Assembly (NCBI GenBank): GCA_934433135.1
Contig: CAKRZO010000010.1
Location: 51,300-115,299 of the forward strand
DNA: 64,000 nucleotides
DNA from: an uncultured Acetatifactor sp.
GTDB taxonomy: Bacteria > Bacillota > Clostridia > Lachnospirales > Lachnospiraceae
Reading direction: 5' to 3'
Part shown: positions 42,460-49,900 of the stretch, one piece after another
Layout of the letters: the number at the start of each line of letters is the position of its first letter
Numbering within the stretch: position 1 is the stretch's first letter
Position numbers and translations under genes: made by a program
The notes under the pieces: generated by a model
Told to the model about the DNA's origin: nothing
The model's database searches: none
What the model saw: the letters and a program-made list of their open reading frames with translations, nothing else

Positions 42460-43683
42460 TCAGCTCCGGTAATCCGCATTAATCCTGACATAATCATAGC
42501 TTAAATCGCAGCCCCAGGCGCAGGCGGATGCTTCTCCCATATGCATATCCGCTAAAATTCTGACTTCCTTTTCCGAAAGGATAGCCGTTGCTTCCTCTTC
42601 GCTGTAATTTTGCGGGCATCCATTTGAAAATAAAAGAATCTTGCCTTTGTCGCTTTCAAAATAAAGATCTACCTTCTCCGGATCAAATATTGCCCCGGAA
42701 TAGCCCAGGGCGCAAAGAATTCTTCCCCAGTTGGCATCATGTCCGAAAATTGCCGCTTTGGTTAAAGAAGAACAGATGACCGCTTTGGAAAGCAATCTGG
42801 CATCTTCCCTGGAAGCCGCATGGATTACCTTGGCTTCAATCAGCGCGGTGGCTCCTTCTCCATCGCCTGCCATCTTTTTGGCCAGATAAATACAAAGTTC
42901 CAAAAGTGCCTGATAAAAGGCCTCAAAGTCCGCATCCTCCTGTGTCATTTCCGCATTCCCTGCCAGGCCGTTTGCCAGTACCAGGAACGTATCGTTGGTA
43001 GAGGTATCTCCGTCTACGGAAATCCGGTTAAAGCTGTCATCCACACATTTTTTCACCGCTTTTTTCAACAATTCCTCCGAAATAGCGGCATCGGTTGTTA
43101 CGAACCCCAGCATGGTACACATATCGGGATGGATCATGCCGCTTCCTTTGCACATGCCTCCCAGCGTAACTTTCTTTCCGCCGATGGTAACGCTGATGCT
43201 TCCCTGCTTATAAACCGTATCGGTAGTCATAATGGCTTTGGCCGCTTCCAGTCCGGCCTGAAGGGAGGCTTCCTTTTTCCCGGCCAGTTCTCCGATTCCG
43301 TGCGTAATCTTGTCTATCGGAATCTGCATACCGATCACTCCCGTGGAAGCGATGAGAACAGCATCTTCTCTGATATTAAGTGCTGCTGCCGCTTCTTTTG
43401 CCTGCGCCTTGCAGCAGTCCATTCCCTGTTTGCCTGTACAGGCATTGGCAATGCCGGAATTGATGATAATCGCCTGTGCGTCCGCAGATTGTTCCACAAC
43501 TGCCTTATCCCAAAGCACCGGCGCCGCTTTTACCACATTACTGGTAAAGGTTCCTGCCTTCTTACAGGGTACTTTACTGTATACCAGCGCCATATCCGTC
43601 CTGCCCTGATACTTGATTCCGGCAGCATATGCCGCCGCTTCAAATCCGATCGGTGCCGTAATTCCCGCTTCTTTCTGTATCAT
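42460..43683 (-). CDS. argJ: Ornithine acetyltransferase / N-acetylglutamate synthase
   Basis: ArgJ recycles the acetyl group from N-acetylornithine to glutamate and self-cleaves before a catalytic threonine. The 407-residue precursor carries the cleavage region MCKGSGMIHPDMCTMLGF: the nucleophile Thr is kept, but the residue before it is Cys, where Ala is usual. Other blocks are present (SINRISVDGDTSTND-like NRISVDGDTSTND, GDGEGATALIE). ATG at 43683 with GGAGGAAAAGG upstream. The preceding gap holds a palindrome of family A ends. Confidence 0.93.
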   Translation of the reverse strand: MIQKEAGITAPIGFEAAAYAAGIKYQGRTDMALVYSKVPCKKAGTFTSNVVKAAPVLWDKAVVEQSADAQAIIINSGIANACTGKQGMDCCKAQAKEAAAALNIREDAVLIASTGVIGMQIPIDKITHGIGELAGKKEASLQAGLEAAKAIMTTDTVYKQGSISVTIGGKKVTLGGMCKGSGMIHPDMCTMLGFVTTDAAISEELLKKAVKKCVDDSFNRISVDGDTSTNDTFLVLANGLAGNAEMTQEDADFEAFYQALLELCIYLAKKMAGDGEGATALIEAKVIHAASREDARLLSKAVICSSLTKAAIFGHDANWGRILCALGYSGAIFDPEKVDLYFESDKGKILLFSNGCPQNYSEEEATAILSEKEVRILADMHMGEASACAWGCDLSYDYVRINADYRS

Positions 43684-43705
43684 ACCTTTTCCTCCTCGTT
43701 TTGTT

Positions 43706-43734
43706 GTAACCGTTCAGATGCTGAACGGTTTTAC
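43706..43734. repeat. Repeat family A, arm-to-arm palindrome
   Basis: GTAACCGTTCAG and CTGAACGGTTTTAC meet with only two or three bases between, as if the core were missing. It overlaps the GNAT stop codon (43733-43731) and precedes argJ. It could fold as a hairpin in the arg mRNA. Confidence 0.6.
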
Positions 43735-44195
43735 CGGTTAAACGCCGTGATATTTTCTTCATTTAAGGTAAAGTCATAATAATTCAAGTCCTCCCGGTGC
43801 GTCCATCCGACCTGATTCCAGAACGCATTTCCCACGTCATTGGAAGTAAAGGCAATCAGACTTACCTTATTAATCTGTTCCGCTTTCAGAGCGTTCATGC
43901 AAAATACAACCATGGCTCTGCCGATTCCGAGTCTGCGGTAATCGCACCTGACACAAACATGATACAGGCAGCCGCGTCTTCCGTCATGCCCGCATAGGAT
44001 TCCGCCTACGATTTCTCCGTCCCCGGAAACTGCCACCACACTGGTTGTGGGATTTCTTTTTAAAAAGAGTTCCACTCCCTGTCTGGAATCATCGATGCTG
44101 CGGATTCCGAAACCTTTGATGCTCATCCAGAGGCGGTACAGGCCATCGTAATCTTCCATTGTCATTGTCCTGATTGTATAGGTTTTCGATTCCAT
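43731..44195 (-). CDS. GNAT-family acetyltransferase in the arg operon
   Basis: A 154-residue single-domain N-acetyltransferase with the acetyl-CoA loop DYRRLGIGRAMV (88-99) and CLYHVCVRCDYR before it. It sits between argC and argJ, so it may acetylate glutamate or another pathway amine, supplementing ArgJ; sequence alone does not show the acceptor. ATG at 44195 with GAAAGGTG upstream. The TAA stop falls within a family A palindrome. Confidence 0.82.
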   Translation of the reverse strand: MESKTYTIRTMTMEDYDGLYRLWMSIKGFGIRSIDDSRQGVELFLKRNPTTSVVAVSGDGEIVGGILCGHDGRRGCLYHVCVRCDYRRLGIGRAMVVFCMNALKAEQINKVSLIAFTSNDVGNAFWNQVGWTHREDLNYYDFTLNEENITAFNR

Positions 44196-44289
44196 ATCTT
44201 CTGCACACCTTTCTGTCTTCGAATTCTTCCTCCCGCAACTGTTCCGCCTTCGAATCCTTCCGTTCGCAACCGTTCCGGCCGGCTGTTTC

Positions 44290-45348
44290 TTACGGGAAAA
44301 CGGGAACCATTTTCAACCCTTCCGTCTCTTCCAGTCCGAATAAGAGATTCATGTTCTGTACCGCCTGACCGGCAGCTCCCTTTACCAGATTATCCAAAGC
44401 GCTCATCATGATCACACGGCCGGTTCTCTTATCCACAGCAAAACCGATATCCACGAAGTTGCTGCCTTCCACCCATCTGGTCTCCGGGCACACGCCTTCC
44501 GGAAGCAGACGGATAAAGTATTCGTTTCCGTAATATTTCCGGTAAGCTTCTTCGATTTCTTTGCGGCCGGGAAGTTGTCCGTCCGCATTCTTTTTTAAGG
44601 AAGCATATGCCGTCACCAGGATTCCACGGTTCATCGGCACCAGATGCGGCGTAAAATTCAAACGTACTTCCTGTCCTGCCGCATATCCTAACTGTTCCTC
44701 GATTTCCGGCGTATGTCTGTGTGTCGTCACTCCGTATGCTTTGATGTTTTCATTGACTTCGCAGTAAAGATTGGAAATCTTGGCCCCTCTTCCTGCGCCG
44801 GAGGTTCCGGACTTCGCGTCCACGATCAGCGTGTCGGTATCAATCAGTCCTTCCTTTACCAGAGGATAAGCGGCAAGAATGGAACAGGTAGTGTAGCATC
44901 CGGGATTAGCCACCAGTCTGGTTTTTTCCGTAATCTTTCCCCGGTTGATCTCACACAATCCGTAAACCGCTTCCGGAAGAAACTGCGGCGACTTATGTTC
45001 CAGTCCGTACCAGGCCTCGTACACCGCCGCATCCTTGATCCGGTAATCTGCCGACAGATCGATGATTTTGGTCTTCTTTAAAATCTCTTCCGATAAAAGT
45101 CCTGCCAGATACCCCTGGGGCGTTGCCGTAAAAATAACGTCCGCTTCCCCGGCAAGCATATTAAGATCATCCGCTTTGCAGACTTTCTCTTCCATATGAT
45201 ACAGGTTCCGGTAAATATTGTCATACCGCTGTCCGACGTAGCTCTTGGAGCCAAGCCAGATAATCTCCGCTTCCTTATGATTTTGCAATATCCTTACCAA
45301 TTCCCCACCGGCGTATCCGGTAGCGCCTATAATGCCTGCCTTTATCAT
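44290..45348 (-). CDS. argC: N-acetyl-gamma-glutamyl-phosphate reductase
   Basis: It reduces acetylglutamyl phosphate to the semialdehyde with NADPH. The 352-residue protein begins MIKAGIIGATGYAGGELVRI (dinucleotide fold) and has the active-site cysteine in VANPGCYTTCSIL near 150 and the THRHTPEIEEQL segment. I chose the ATG at 45348, preceded by GGAGGTAAGA; an upstream ATG at 45393 is less likely. First gene of the argC-GNAT-J-B-D unit, reading away from argG. Confidence 0.94.
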   Translation of the reverse strand: MIKAGIIGATGYAGGELVRILQNHKEAEIIWLGSKSYVGQRYDNIYRNLYHMEEKVCKADDLNMLAGEADVIFTATPQGYLAGLLSEEILKKTKIIDLSADYRIKDAAVYEAWYGLEHKSPQFLPEAVYGLCEINRGKITEKTRLVANPGCYTTCSILAAYPLVKEGLIDTDTLIVDAKSGTSGAGRGAKISNLYCEVNENIKAYGVTTHRHTPEIEEQLGYAAGQEVRLNFTPHLVPMNRGILVTAYASLKKNADGQLPGRKEIEEAYRKYYGNEYFIRLLPEGVCPETRWVEGSNFVDIGFAVDKRTGRVIMMSALDNLVKGAAGQAVQNMNLLFGLEETEGLKMVPVFP

Positions 45349-45442
45349 TCTTACCTCCGTTTCGGGCGGTGCCCTTTTATTTTTCTGATTCATTATACCT
45401 TGCAGCGATCTTTTTCCGTAATACCTTTCCGCTGCTTTTTAC

Positions 45443-45545
45443 TATATCGTGATTTCATCACTCAATAATTATTTCGCTCATTATATCGTGATTTCATCAC
45501 TCAATGCATTTCGCAAAATCACACTTGCAAGCAAGTAAGTAATTT
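45443..45545 (-). promoter_or_regulatory. Structured argC leader with duplicated dyad
   Basis: A 24-bp direct repeat, TATATCGTGATTTCATCACT plus CAAT, occurs at 45443-45466 and 45482-45505. Each contains the hairpin GTGAT-TTC-ATCAC. A third hairpin (ACTTGCAAGCAAGT inside GCAAAAT/ATTTTGC, about 45512-45548) precedes them in the transcript. The argC leader RNA is about 200 bases long. Its role is unknown. Confidence 0.55.
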
Positions 45546-45551
45546 TGCTTC

Positions 45552-45580
45552 ATTATATCTTATTTGCCTCCCGAATGCAA
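45552..45580 (-). promoter_or_regulatory. Promoter of the argC operon
   Basis: TTGCAT (45580-45575), a 17-base spacer and a perfect TATAAT (45557-45552) on the minus strand. Confidence 0.72.
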
Positions 45581-45609
45581 CCGCAAAATGCATATTTGTT
45601 ACTTTTTTA

Positions 45610-45655
45610 TGTATTTTTATTCATTTTTATAAATTTTTGTTCATTTTTATGCATA
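45610..45655. promoter_or_regulatory. ARG boxes (ArgR operators)
   Basis: TGTATTTTTATTCATT (45610-45625) and TGTTCATTTTTATGCAT (45639-45655) resemble ARG boxes, whose published consensus reads CATGAATAAAAATKCAAK on the other strand. A weaker third match (about 45651-45668) overlaps the argG -35. They lie between the two divergent promoters. Confidence 0.65.
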
Positions 45656-45663
45656 TTTTATTC

Positions 45664-45692
45664 TTGCATTTTTTGCAGGAATATTGTATGAT
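45664..45692 (+). promoter_or_regulatory. Promoter of argG
   Basis: TTGCAT (45664-45669), a 17-base spacer and TATGAT (45687-45692) on the plus strand, just past the ARG boxes. Confidence 0.7.
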
Positions 45693-45776
45693 TAAAGTGT
45701 TAAAAGACACGCCCCGACAGGAGCAGAAAAGTGGAGCGTAGTAAGGTAAGAACAGCAGAAAGAGAGGAAGAACCTT

Positions 45777-47003
45777 ATGAAAGAAAAAGTCGTACTTGCT
45801 TATTCAGGCGGACTGGATACCACTGCCATTATCCCCTGGTTAAAGGAAAATTTTGATTATGAAGTAATCTGCGTCTGCGTGGACTGCGGGCAGGCAGAAG
45901 AACTGGACGGTCTGGAAGAGAGAGCCAAGTTCTGCGGCGCAGAGAAATTATATATTTTGAACGTGATCGATGAATTCTGCGATGATTACATCGTTCCCTG
46001 TGTTCAGGCAGGCGCTGTTTATGAGAATAAATATCTTCTCGGCACTTCCATGGCAAGACCTTTGATTGCCAAAAAGCTTGTGGAAATCGCCCGTAAGGAA
46101 GGCGCAGTTGCTATCTGTCACGGCGCCACCGGCAAAGGAAACGATCAGATCCGCTTCGAACTGGGCATTAAGGCTCTGGCTCCGGATATCAAAATCATTG
46201 CCGCATGGAGAAATGACAAGTGGACTATGGATTCCCGGGAATCGGAGATCGCTTACTGTAAGGCGCATGGCATAGATCTTCCGTTTTCTGCAGATTCCTC
46301 CTACAGTCGTGACCGCAATATCTGGCACATCAGCCACGAAGGTCTGGAGTTGGAGGATCCTGCCAATGAGCCGAATTACGACCATCTTCTGGTTCTCGGT
46401 ACCACTCCCGAGAAAGCGCCGGATGAAGCCGAATACATCAGCCTTTCTTTTGAAAAAGGAGTACCGGTTGCTTTAAACGGCGAAAAAATGAAAGTTTCCG
46501 AAATCATTGAGCACTTAAATACGCTTGGCGGAAAGCACGGCATCGGCATTGTAGACATTGTGGAAAATCGTGTTGTAGGGATGAAGTCCAGAGGCGTTTA
46601 TGAGACTCCTGGCGGTACCATCTTAATGGAAGCGCACAATCAGCTGGAAGAGTTAATCCTGGATCGGGATACCTATGCTTTCAAGAAAGAAATGGGCAGC
46701 CGTTTTGCCAGTCTTGTTTATGAAGGAAAATGGTTTACCCCACTCAGAGAAGCAGAGCAGGCTTTCGTTGAAAAAACGCAGGAATATGTAACCGGTGAAG
46801 CAAAGATGAAACTGTATAAAGGAAACATTATCAAGGCCGGAACCACATCTCCTTATTCCTTATATAATGAGAGTATCGCTTCCTTTACCACTGGAGATCT
46901 GTATGACCATCATGATGCAGAAGGCTTTATTAATCTGTTCGGTCTTTCCTGCAAAGTACGTGCTATGAAGATGCAGGAAGTAAAGAAGACATTGCCGCAA
47001 TAG
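45777..47003 (+). CDS. argG: Argininosuccinate synthase
   Basis: It condenses citrulline and aspartate with ATP. The 408-residue protein begins with the ATP loop VVLAYSGGLDTTAI (5-18) and contains CHGATGKGNDQIRFE and NRVVGMKSRGVYETPGG. The ATG at 45777 has AGAGGAAG upstream. It is divergent from the arg operon and shares its operator region. argH is not in the window. Its TAG stop abuts a family A repeat. Confidence 0.96.
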   Translation: MKEKVVLAYSGGLDTTAIIPWLKENFDYEVICVCVDCGQAEELDGLEERAKFCGAEKLYILNVIDEFCDDYIVPCVQAGAVYENKYLLGTSMARPLIAKKLVEIARKEGAVAICHGATGKGNDQIRFELGIKALAPDIKIIAAWRNDKWTMDSRESEIAYCKAHGIDLPFSADSSYSRDRNIWHISHEGLELEDPANEPNYDHLLVLGTTPEKAPDEAEYISLSFEKGVPVALNGEKMKVSEIIEHLNTLGGKHGIGIVDIVENRVVGMKSRGVYETPGGTILMEAHNQLEELILDRDTYAFKKEMGSRFASLVYEGKWFTPLREAEQAFVEKTQEYVTGEAKMKLYKGNIIKAGTTSPYSLYNESIASFTTGDLYDHHDAEGFINLFGLSCKVRAMKMQEVKKTLPQ

Positions 47004-47191
47004 TAATCGTTCAGACGCGCCATTCACAAAGCTTTTTGCATGCTTCGCAGCTGCTTGTTGCGGCTGCAAGCAGCAATTTTCATGTGATGGCGCTAAGTTC
47101 CAAGCATAAAATGCCCATTGGCATTTTCAGGCAGACAGATTTTCATGCAAGCACGAAATCTGCCCACAAGAATGCTTGTCTGAACTTGTTA
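47003..47191. repeat. Repeat family A, long copy (MITE-like)
   Basis: A 189-bp element with ends GTAATCGTTCAGAC (47003-47016) and GTCTGAACTTGTTA (47178-47191). It has the same internal plan as the 35047 copy: GCGCCAT...ATGGCGC stem, a TGCATGCTTCGCAGC segment and the CAGATTTTCATGC palindrome, plus an extra hairpin AAAATGCCCATTGGCATTTT. It fills the gap between argG and the DUF1294 gene. Confidence 0.86.
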
Positions 47192-47215
47192 TCTACATAA
47201 AGAAGGAGAATCCGT

Positions 47216-47518
47216 ATGAGCTGGGAAGGAAAAGCAACCATAGTCCTTGGCATTTATCTGCTGATTTTAAATATCATCGGTTTTGCCCTTATGGGTATTG
47301 ATAAAAAGAGGGCGAAGAAAAGAGACTGGCGTATTTCGGAGGCGGCGTTGTTCGGCGCTGCCCTCCTGGGCGGCAGTCTGGGAAGCCTGATCGGGATGTA
47401 TCTGTTCCGCCATAAAACCAGACGCTGGTACTTCGTCTGGGGAATGCCTGCCATTTTTGCGGTGCAGCTGGTTCTCAATTACTTTCTCTTCAGGCGGCTT
47501 AGTATTACCTATCTATAA
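47216..47518 (+). CDS. DUF1294 small membrane protein
   Basis: A 100-residue protein with three to four hydrophobic helices and the DUF1294 pattern: NIIGFALMGIDKKRAKKRDW (the conserved DK.A), RISEAALFGAALLGGSLGSL, then MYLFRHKTRRWYF. Function unknown. The ATG at 47216 has AGAAGGAGAA upstream. A LytTR regulator gene follows after 52 bases. Confidence 0.88.
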   Translation: MSWEGKATIVLGIYLLILNIIGFALMGIDKKRAKKRDWRISEAALFGAALLGGSLGSLIGMYLFRHKTRRWYFVWGMPAIFAVQLVLNYFLFRRLSITYL

Positions 47519-47570
47519 TGGTTTTATGCTTATCTTCCCTTTATGATGTACCAGAAAGGGCCGGTGTTTT

Positions 47571-48284
47571 ATGCATATTGCAATTTGTGATGATAACGGT
47601 GCCGACAGACGGCAGATAGAAAGACTTCTAAAAAGAGAATCGGACAAAAGGGCACCCTTCGGAAAAAGTTTTTATACCGATTCTTTCGGAAACGCACAGG
47701 CATTGCTTGCCTGTCCTATGAGATATGACGGTTATTTTATCGATATCTGCCATACCGCCGATACAAACGGCAGTATAACAGCCGCCGCTGTGCGGGAGAA
47801 AAAAATCTATTCTCCCGTCTTTTTGTGTTGTTCCGAAATTGATTACCGAAAACTTTCCTGCCCGGGAAATGTCTTCTTTCTGGACAAACCGATTTTAAGA
47901 AATGTTCTTTCCGATTCTGTAGATCAAATCTGGGATGCCAAAGCTTCCGGCGTTCCCCTGATTGAACTGCGTGATGAACAGAATACCTACTATGTATCCG
48001 AAGAAGAAATTCTTTATGCCAAAGATATCTCTCTTCGATTGGAACTTGTCTTGACCGATGGCAGACGACTTCTGCTTCCTTCCTCTGCAGAGAATTTTTA
48101 TGCGCAGAACGAATCCTTTCCGACTTTCTTCTGCCCTAATTCCAAACTGGTTGTCAATGGCAGGTACATTTCGCATATCGGATTTTTCAAAATTACCATG
48201 CAGGATGGTTCGGTCTTCCGCGTAGGTCCAAACGGACTTTCTTACGCCAGGTATATCCGTGAAAACTTTAAACCACAACAATAA
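47571..48284 (+). CDS. LytTR-family response regulator
   Basis: A 237-residue protein with a divergent receiver domain (ICDDN at 5-9; likely phospho-acceptor Asp58 in YFIDIC) and a LytTR DNA-binding domain (about 130-237, with YYVSEEEILYAKDISLRLEL and KLVVNGRYISHIG). Such regulators usually pair with a membrane kinase for peptide signals; no kinase gene is near, so it is an orphan here. Its 3' end overlaps the convergent DegV gene by 17 bases. ATG at 47571. Confidence 0.87.
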   Translation: MHIAICDDNGADRRQIERLLKRESDKRAPFGKSFYTDSFGNAQALLACPMRYDGYFIDICHTADTNGSITAAAVREKKIYSPVFLCCSEIDYRKLSCPGNVFFLDKPILRNVLSDSVDQIWDAKASGVPLIELRDEQNTYYVSEEEILYAKDISLRLELVLTDGRRLLLPSSAENFYAQNESFPTFFCPNSKLVVNGRYISHIGFFKITMQDGSVFRVGPNGLSYARYIRENFKPQQ

Positions 48285-49104
48285 TTCCGCCGTCAGCGGC
48301 GTACATGCTGCTGACGCCTGCGGTATCCATAATCAGCACATCCCGGAAGGAAGTCTTTTCCAGGATCATCTCTTTTACTTTTTCCGCACGCTCCGGTGCA
48401 TTGCAATGCGTAATCATCAAACATTTTTCTTCCGGATTTTGTACTTCTTCGGCCGCAAGAAGTGCCATTCTGGAAAGTGCTTTTTTCATGCCGATGGTTT
48501 TTGCTTTTTCGACAATGTTCCCGTCTTCCGATCCCATAACCGGCTTTATGCTTAAAGTGGAAGCCACTAATGCCCTGACACCGCTTAATCTTCCGTTTTT
48601 GCGAAGGGTCTCCAGATTGTCCAGAACAAAATAGGTGTGCAGCTCGTCCCGGAATGTTGCAATCCGTTCTACAATCTCGTCAAATGAAAATCCTTTTTCC
48701 TCCAGTTCCATTAACTTCAGTGCAATCTGCGTCTCTCCGCAGCTGGCGGATTTAGAGTCTATTACGTGTATCTGTTTGTGCGTTCCCTCCTCCAGAAACA
48801 GCTCTTTTCCTAATACCGCACTATTATAACTGCCGCTTAATTTGGAAGAGAGCGTTACCATATAAATACGCTGCGCGTCTCCTTCGCATGCTTTCGCGAA
48901 ACGCTCCGGAGACGGACAGGAGGAACGGGGGCATTTCGGAGTCGATGCCACTTCCTGCAAAAAACGGTGCTGGTCAAAATTCTCATCATCCAAAACATGA
49001 TAGTCTCCTACCTCCAGGCCTAACGGAATCCTTTCAAATCTTTCATCCTTTTTCAGATTTTCCGGCAATTCGCAGCAGCTGTCCACAATGATCTTATACT
49101 CCAT
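48268..49104 (-). CDS. DegV-family fatty-acid-binding protein
   Basis: A 278-residue two-domain protein: YKIIVDSCCELPENL at the start, TLSSKLSGSYNSA, VIDSKSASCGETQIAL, and NGRLSGVRALVASTLSIKP. DegV proteins bind a fatty acid; the FakB branch presents it to a kinase for incorporation into phospholipid. FakA is not in the window. The ATG at 49104 has GGGAGAAGGA upstream; an earlier start at 49164 is unlikely. It converges on the LytTR gene with overlapping ends. Confidence 0.9.
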   Translation of the reverse strand: MEYKIIVDSCCELPENLKKDERFERIPLGLEVGDYHVLDDENFDQHRFLQEVASTPKCPRSSCPSPERFAKACEGDAQRIYMVTLSSKLSGSYNSAVLGKELFLEEGTHKQIHVIDSKSASCGETQIALKLMELEEKGFSFDEIVERIATFRDELHTYFVLDNLETLRKNGRLSGVRALVASTLSIKPVMGSEDGNIVEKAKTIGMKKALSRMALLAAEEVQNPEEKCLMITHCNAPERAEKVKEMILEKTSFRDVLIMDTAGVSSMYAADGGIIVVV

Positions 49105-49327
49105 AGTTTTCCTTCTCCCATATGTCTGATATTTTTTGCTTTGTTTTATTGTATTTTTGTCCACGTTTTAAGTTTCCAACAAATTTAGCACATAGTTTTT
49201 ATTACTACATATAATATCATAGACAAATACTTCTGTAAAGAGAATTTTTGCATTTTCTTATGTACAATTGCAGCTTTTTCCCGTATACTTATAGTTACAG
49301 TATTTTCAGAAAGGAATCTTTTATACC

Positions 49328-49834
49328 ATGCTTTCCCTGCAGATTACTGCCATGAAACCATTTATGTCACAGCTTCTTACTTCGGATACCTTTGATTTGT
49401 TCCTGCTGAAGGAAGCCTCCGTTCATACCTCTGTGAACACCACGATTGACGGTCAGGTCAACCGGAATTTTTACTCTTCGCAAGATGCGGAAGAAGGGCT
49501 TGTGCCGGAATATGATTTCCAGCCCTGGAGCAATTTAAAAGGGTTGTGCTTTTACCTGATCAAAGGCAAACGCACACCCCTGTATTTTAAATTTATATTT
49601 TACTTAAAACCGGAACTTGCCCGTACACTTCTTACCAAAGAAAACTGCAGTGCCGATCTTTCTCTGATAAACGCTCTGGTTCTGAATATCCGGTTCGACG
49701 GGACAAAGACCATTCTCTCTACCGGTGTTGCCTATTCCGGTTTTGTCCTTTCCAAAGAAGCCGATCAGATCTGGGATCAGGCTTTGTGCCGCTATCTTAC
49801 CAAAAAAGAGCTTGCGTATGAGCCTCTCCTGTAA
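49328..49834 (+). CDS. Conserved hypothetical protein (DUF5721-like)
   Basis: A 168-residue soluble protein that I recognise tentatively as DUF5721 from the opening: MKPFMSQLLTSDTFDLFLLK, then NTTIDGQVNRNFY and PWSNLKGLCFYLIKGKRTP. No catalytic motif, signal peptide or membrane helix is visible. Such proteins are typical of Lachnospiraceae; function unknown. The ATG at 49328 is preceded by AAAGGA at 12 bases; the Met at codon 9 is an alternative. It converges on the LTA-synthase-like gene. Confidence 0.68.
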   Translation: MLSLQITAMKPFMSQLLTSDTFDLFLLKEASVHTSVNTTIDGQVNRNFYSSQDAEEGLVPEYDFQPWSNLKGLCFYLIKGKRTPLYFKFIFYLKPELARTLLTKENCSADLSLINALVLNIRFDGTKTILSTGVAYSGFVLSKEADQIWDQALCRYLTKKELAYEPLL

Positions 49835-49870
49835 GTGCGGAACGACCGCAGCCTTATGCATTGCCGAAAA

Positions 49871-49900
49871 GAAGCCACGCCCTTAATGGGCCATGGCTTC
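49871..49900. terminator. Terminator at the LTA-synthase-like gene end
   Basis: GAAGCCACGCCC and GGGCCATGGCTTC form a strong stem around a TTAA loop, with TTTTC following on the minus strand. It contains the minus-strand stop (49885-49883) and can also serve the convergent gene. Confidence 0.72.
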
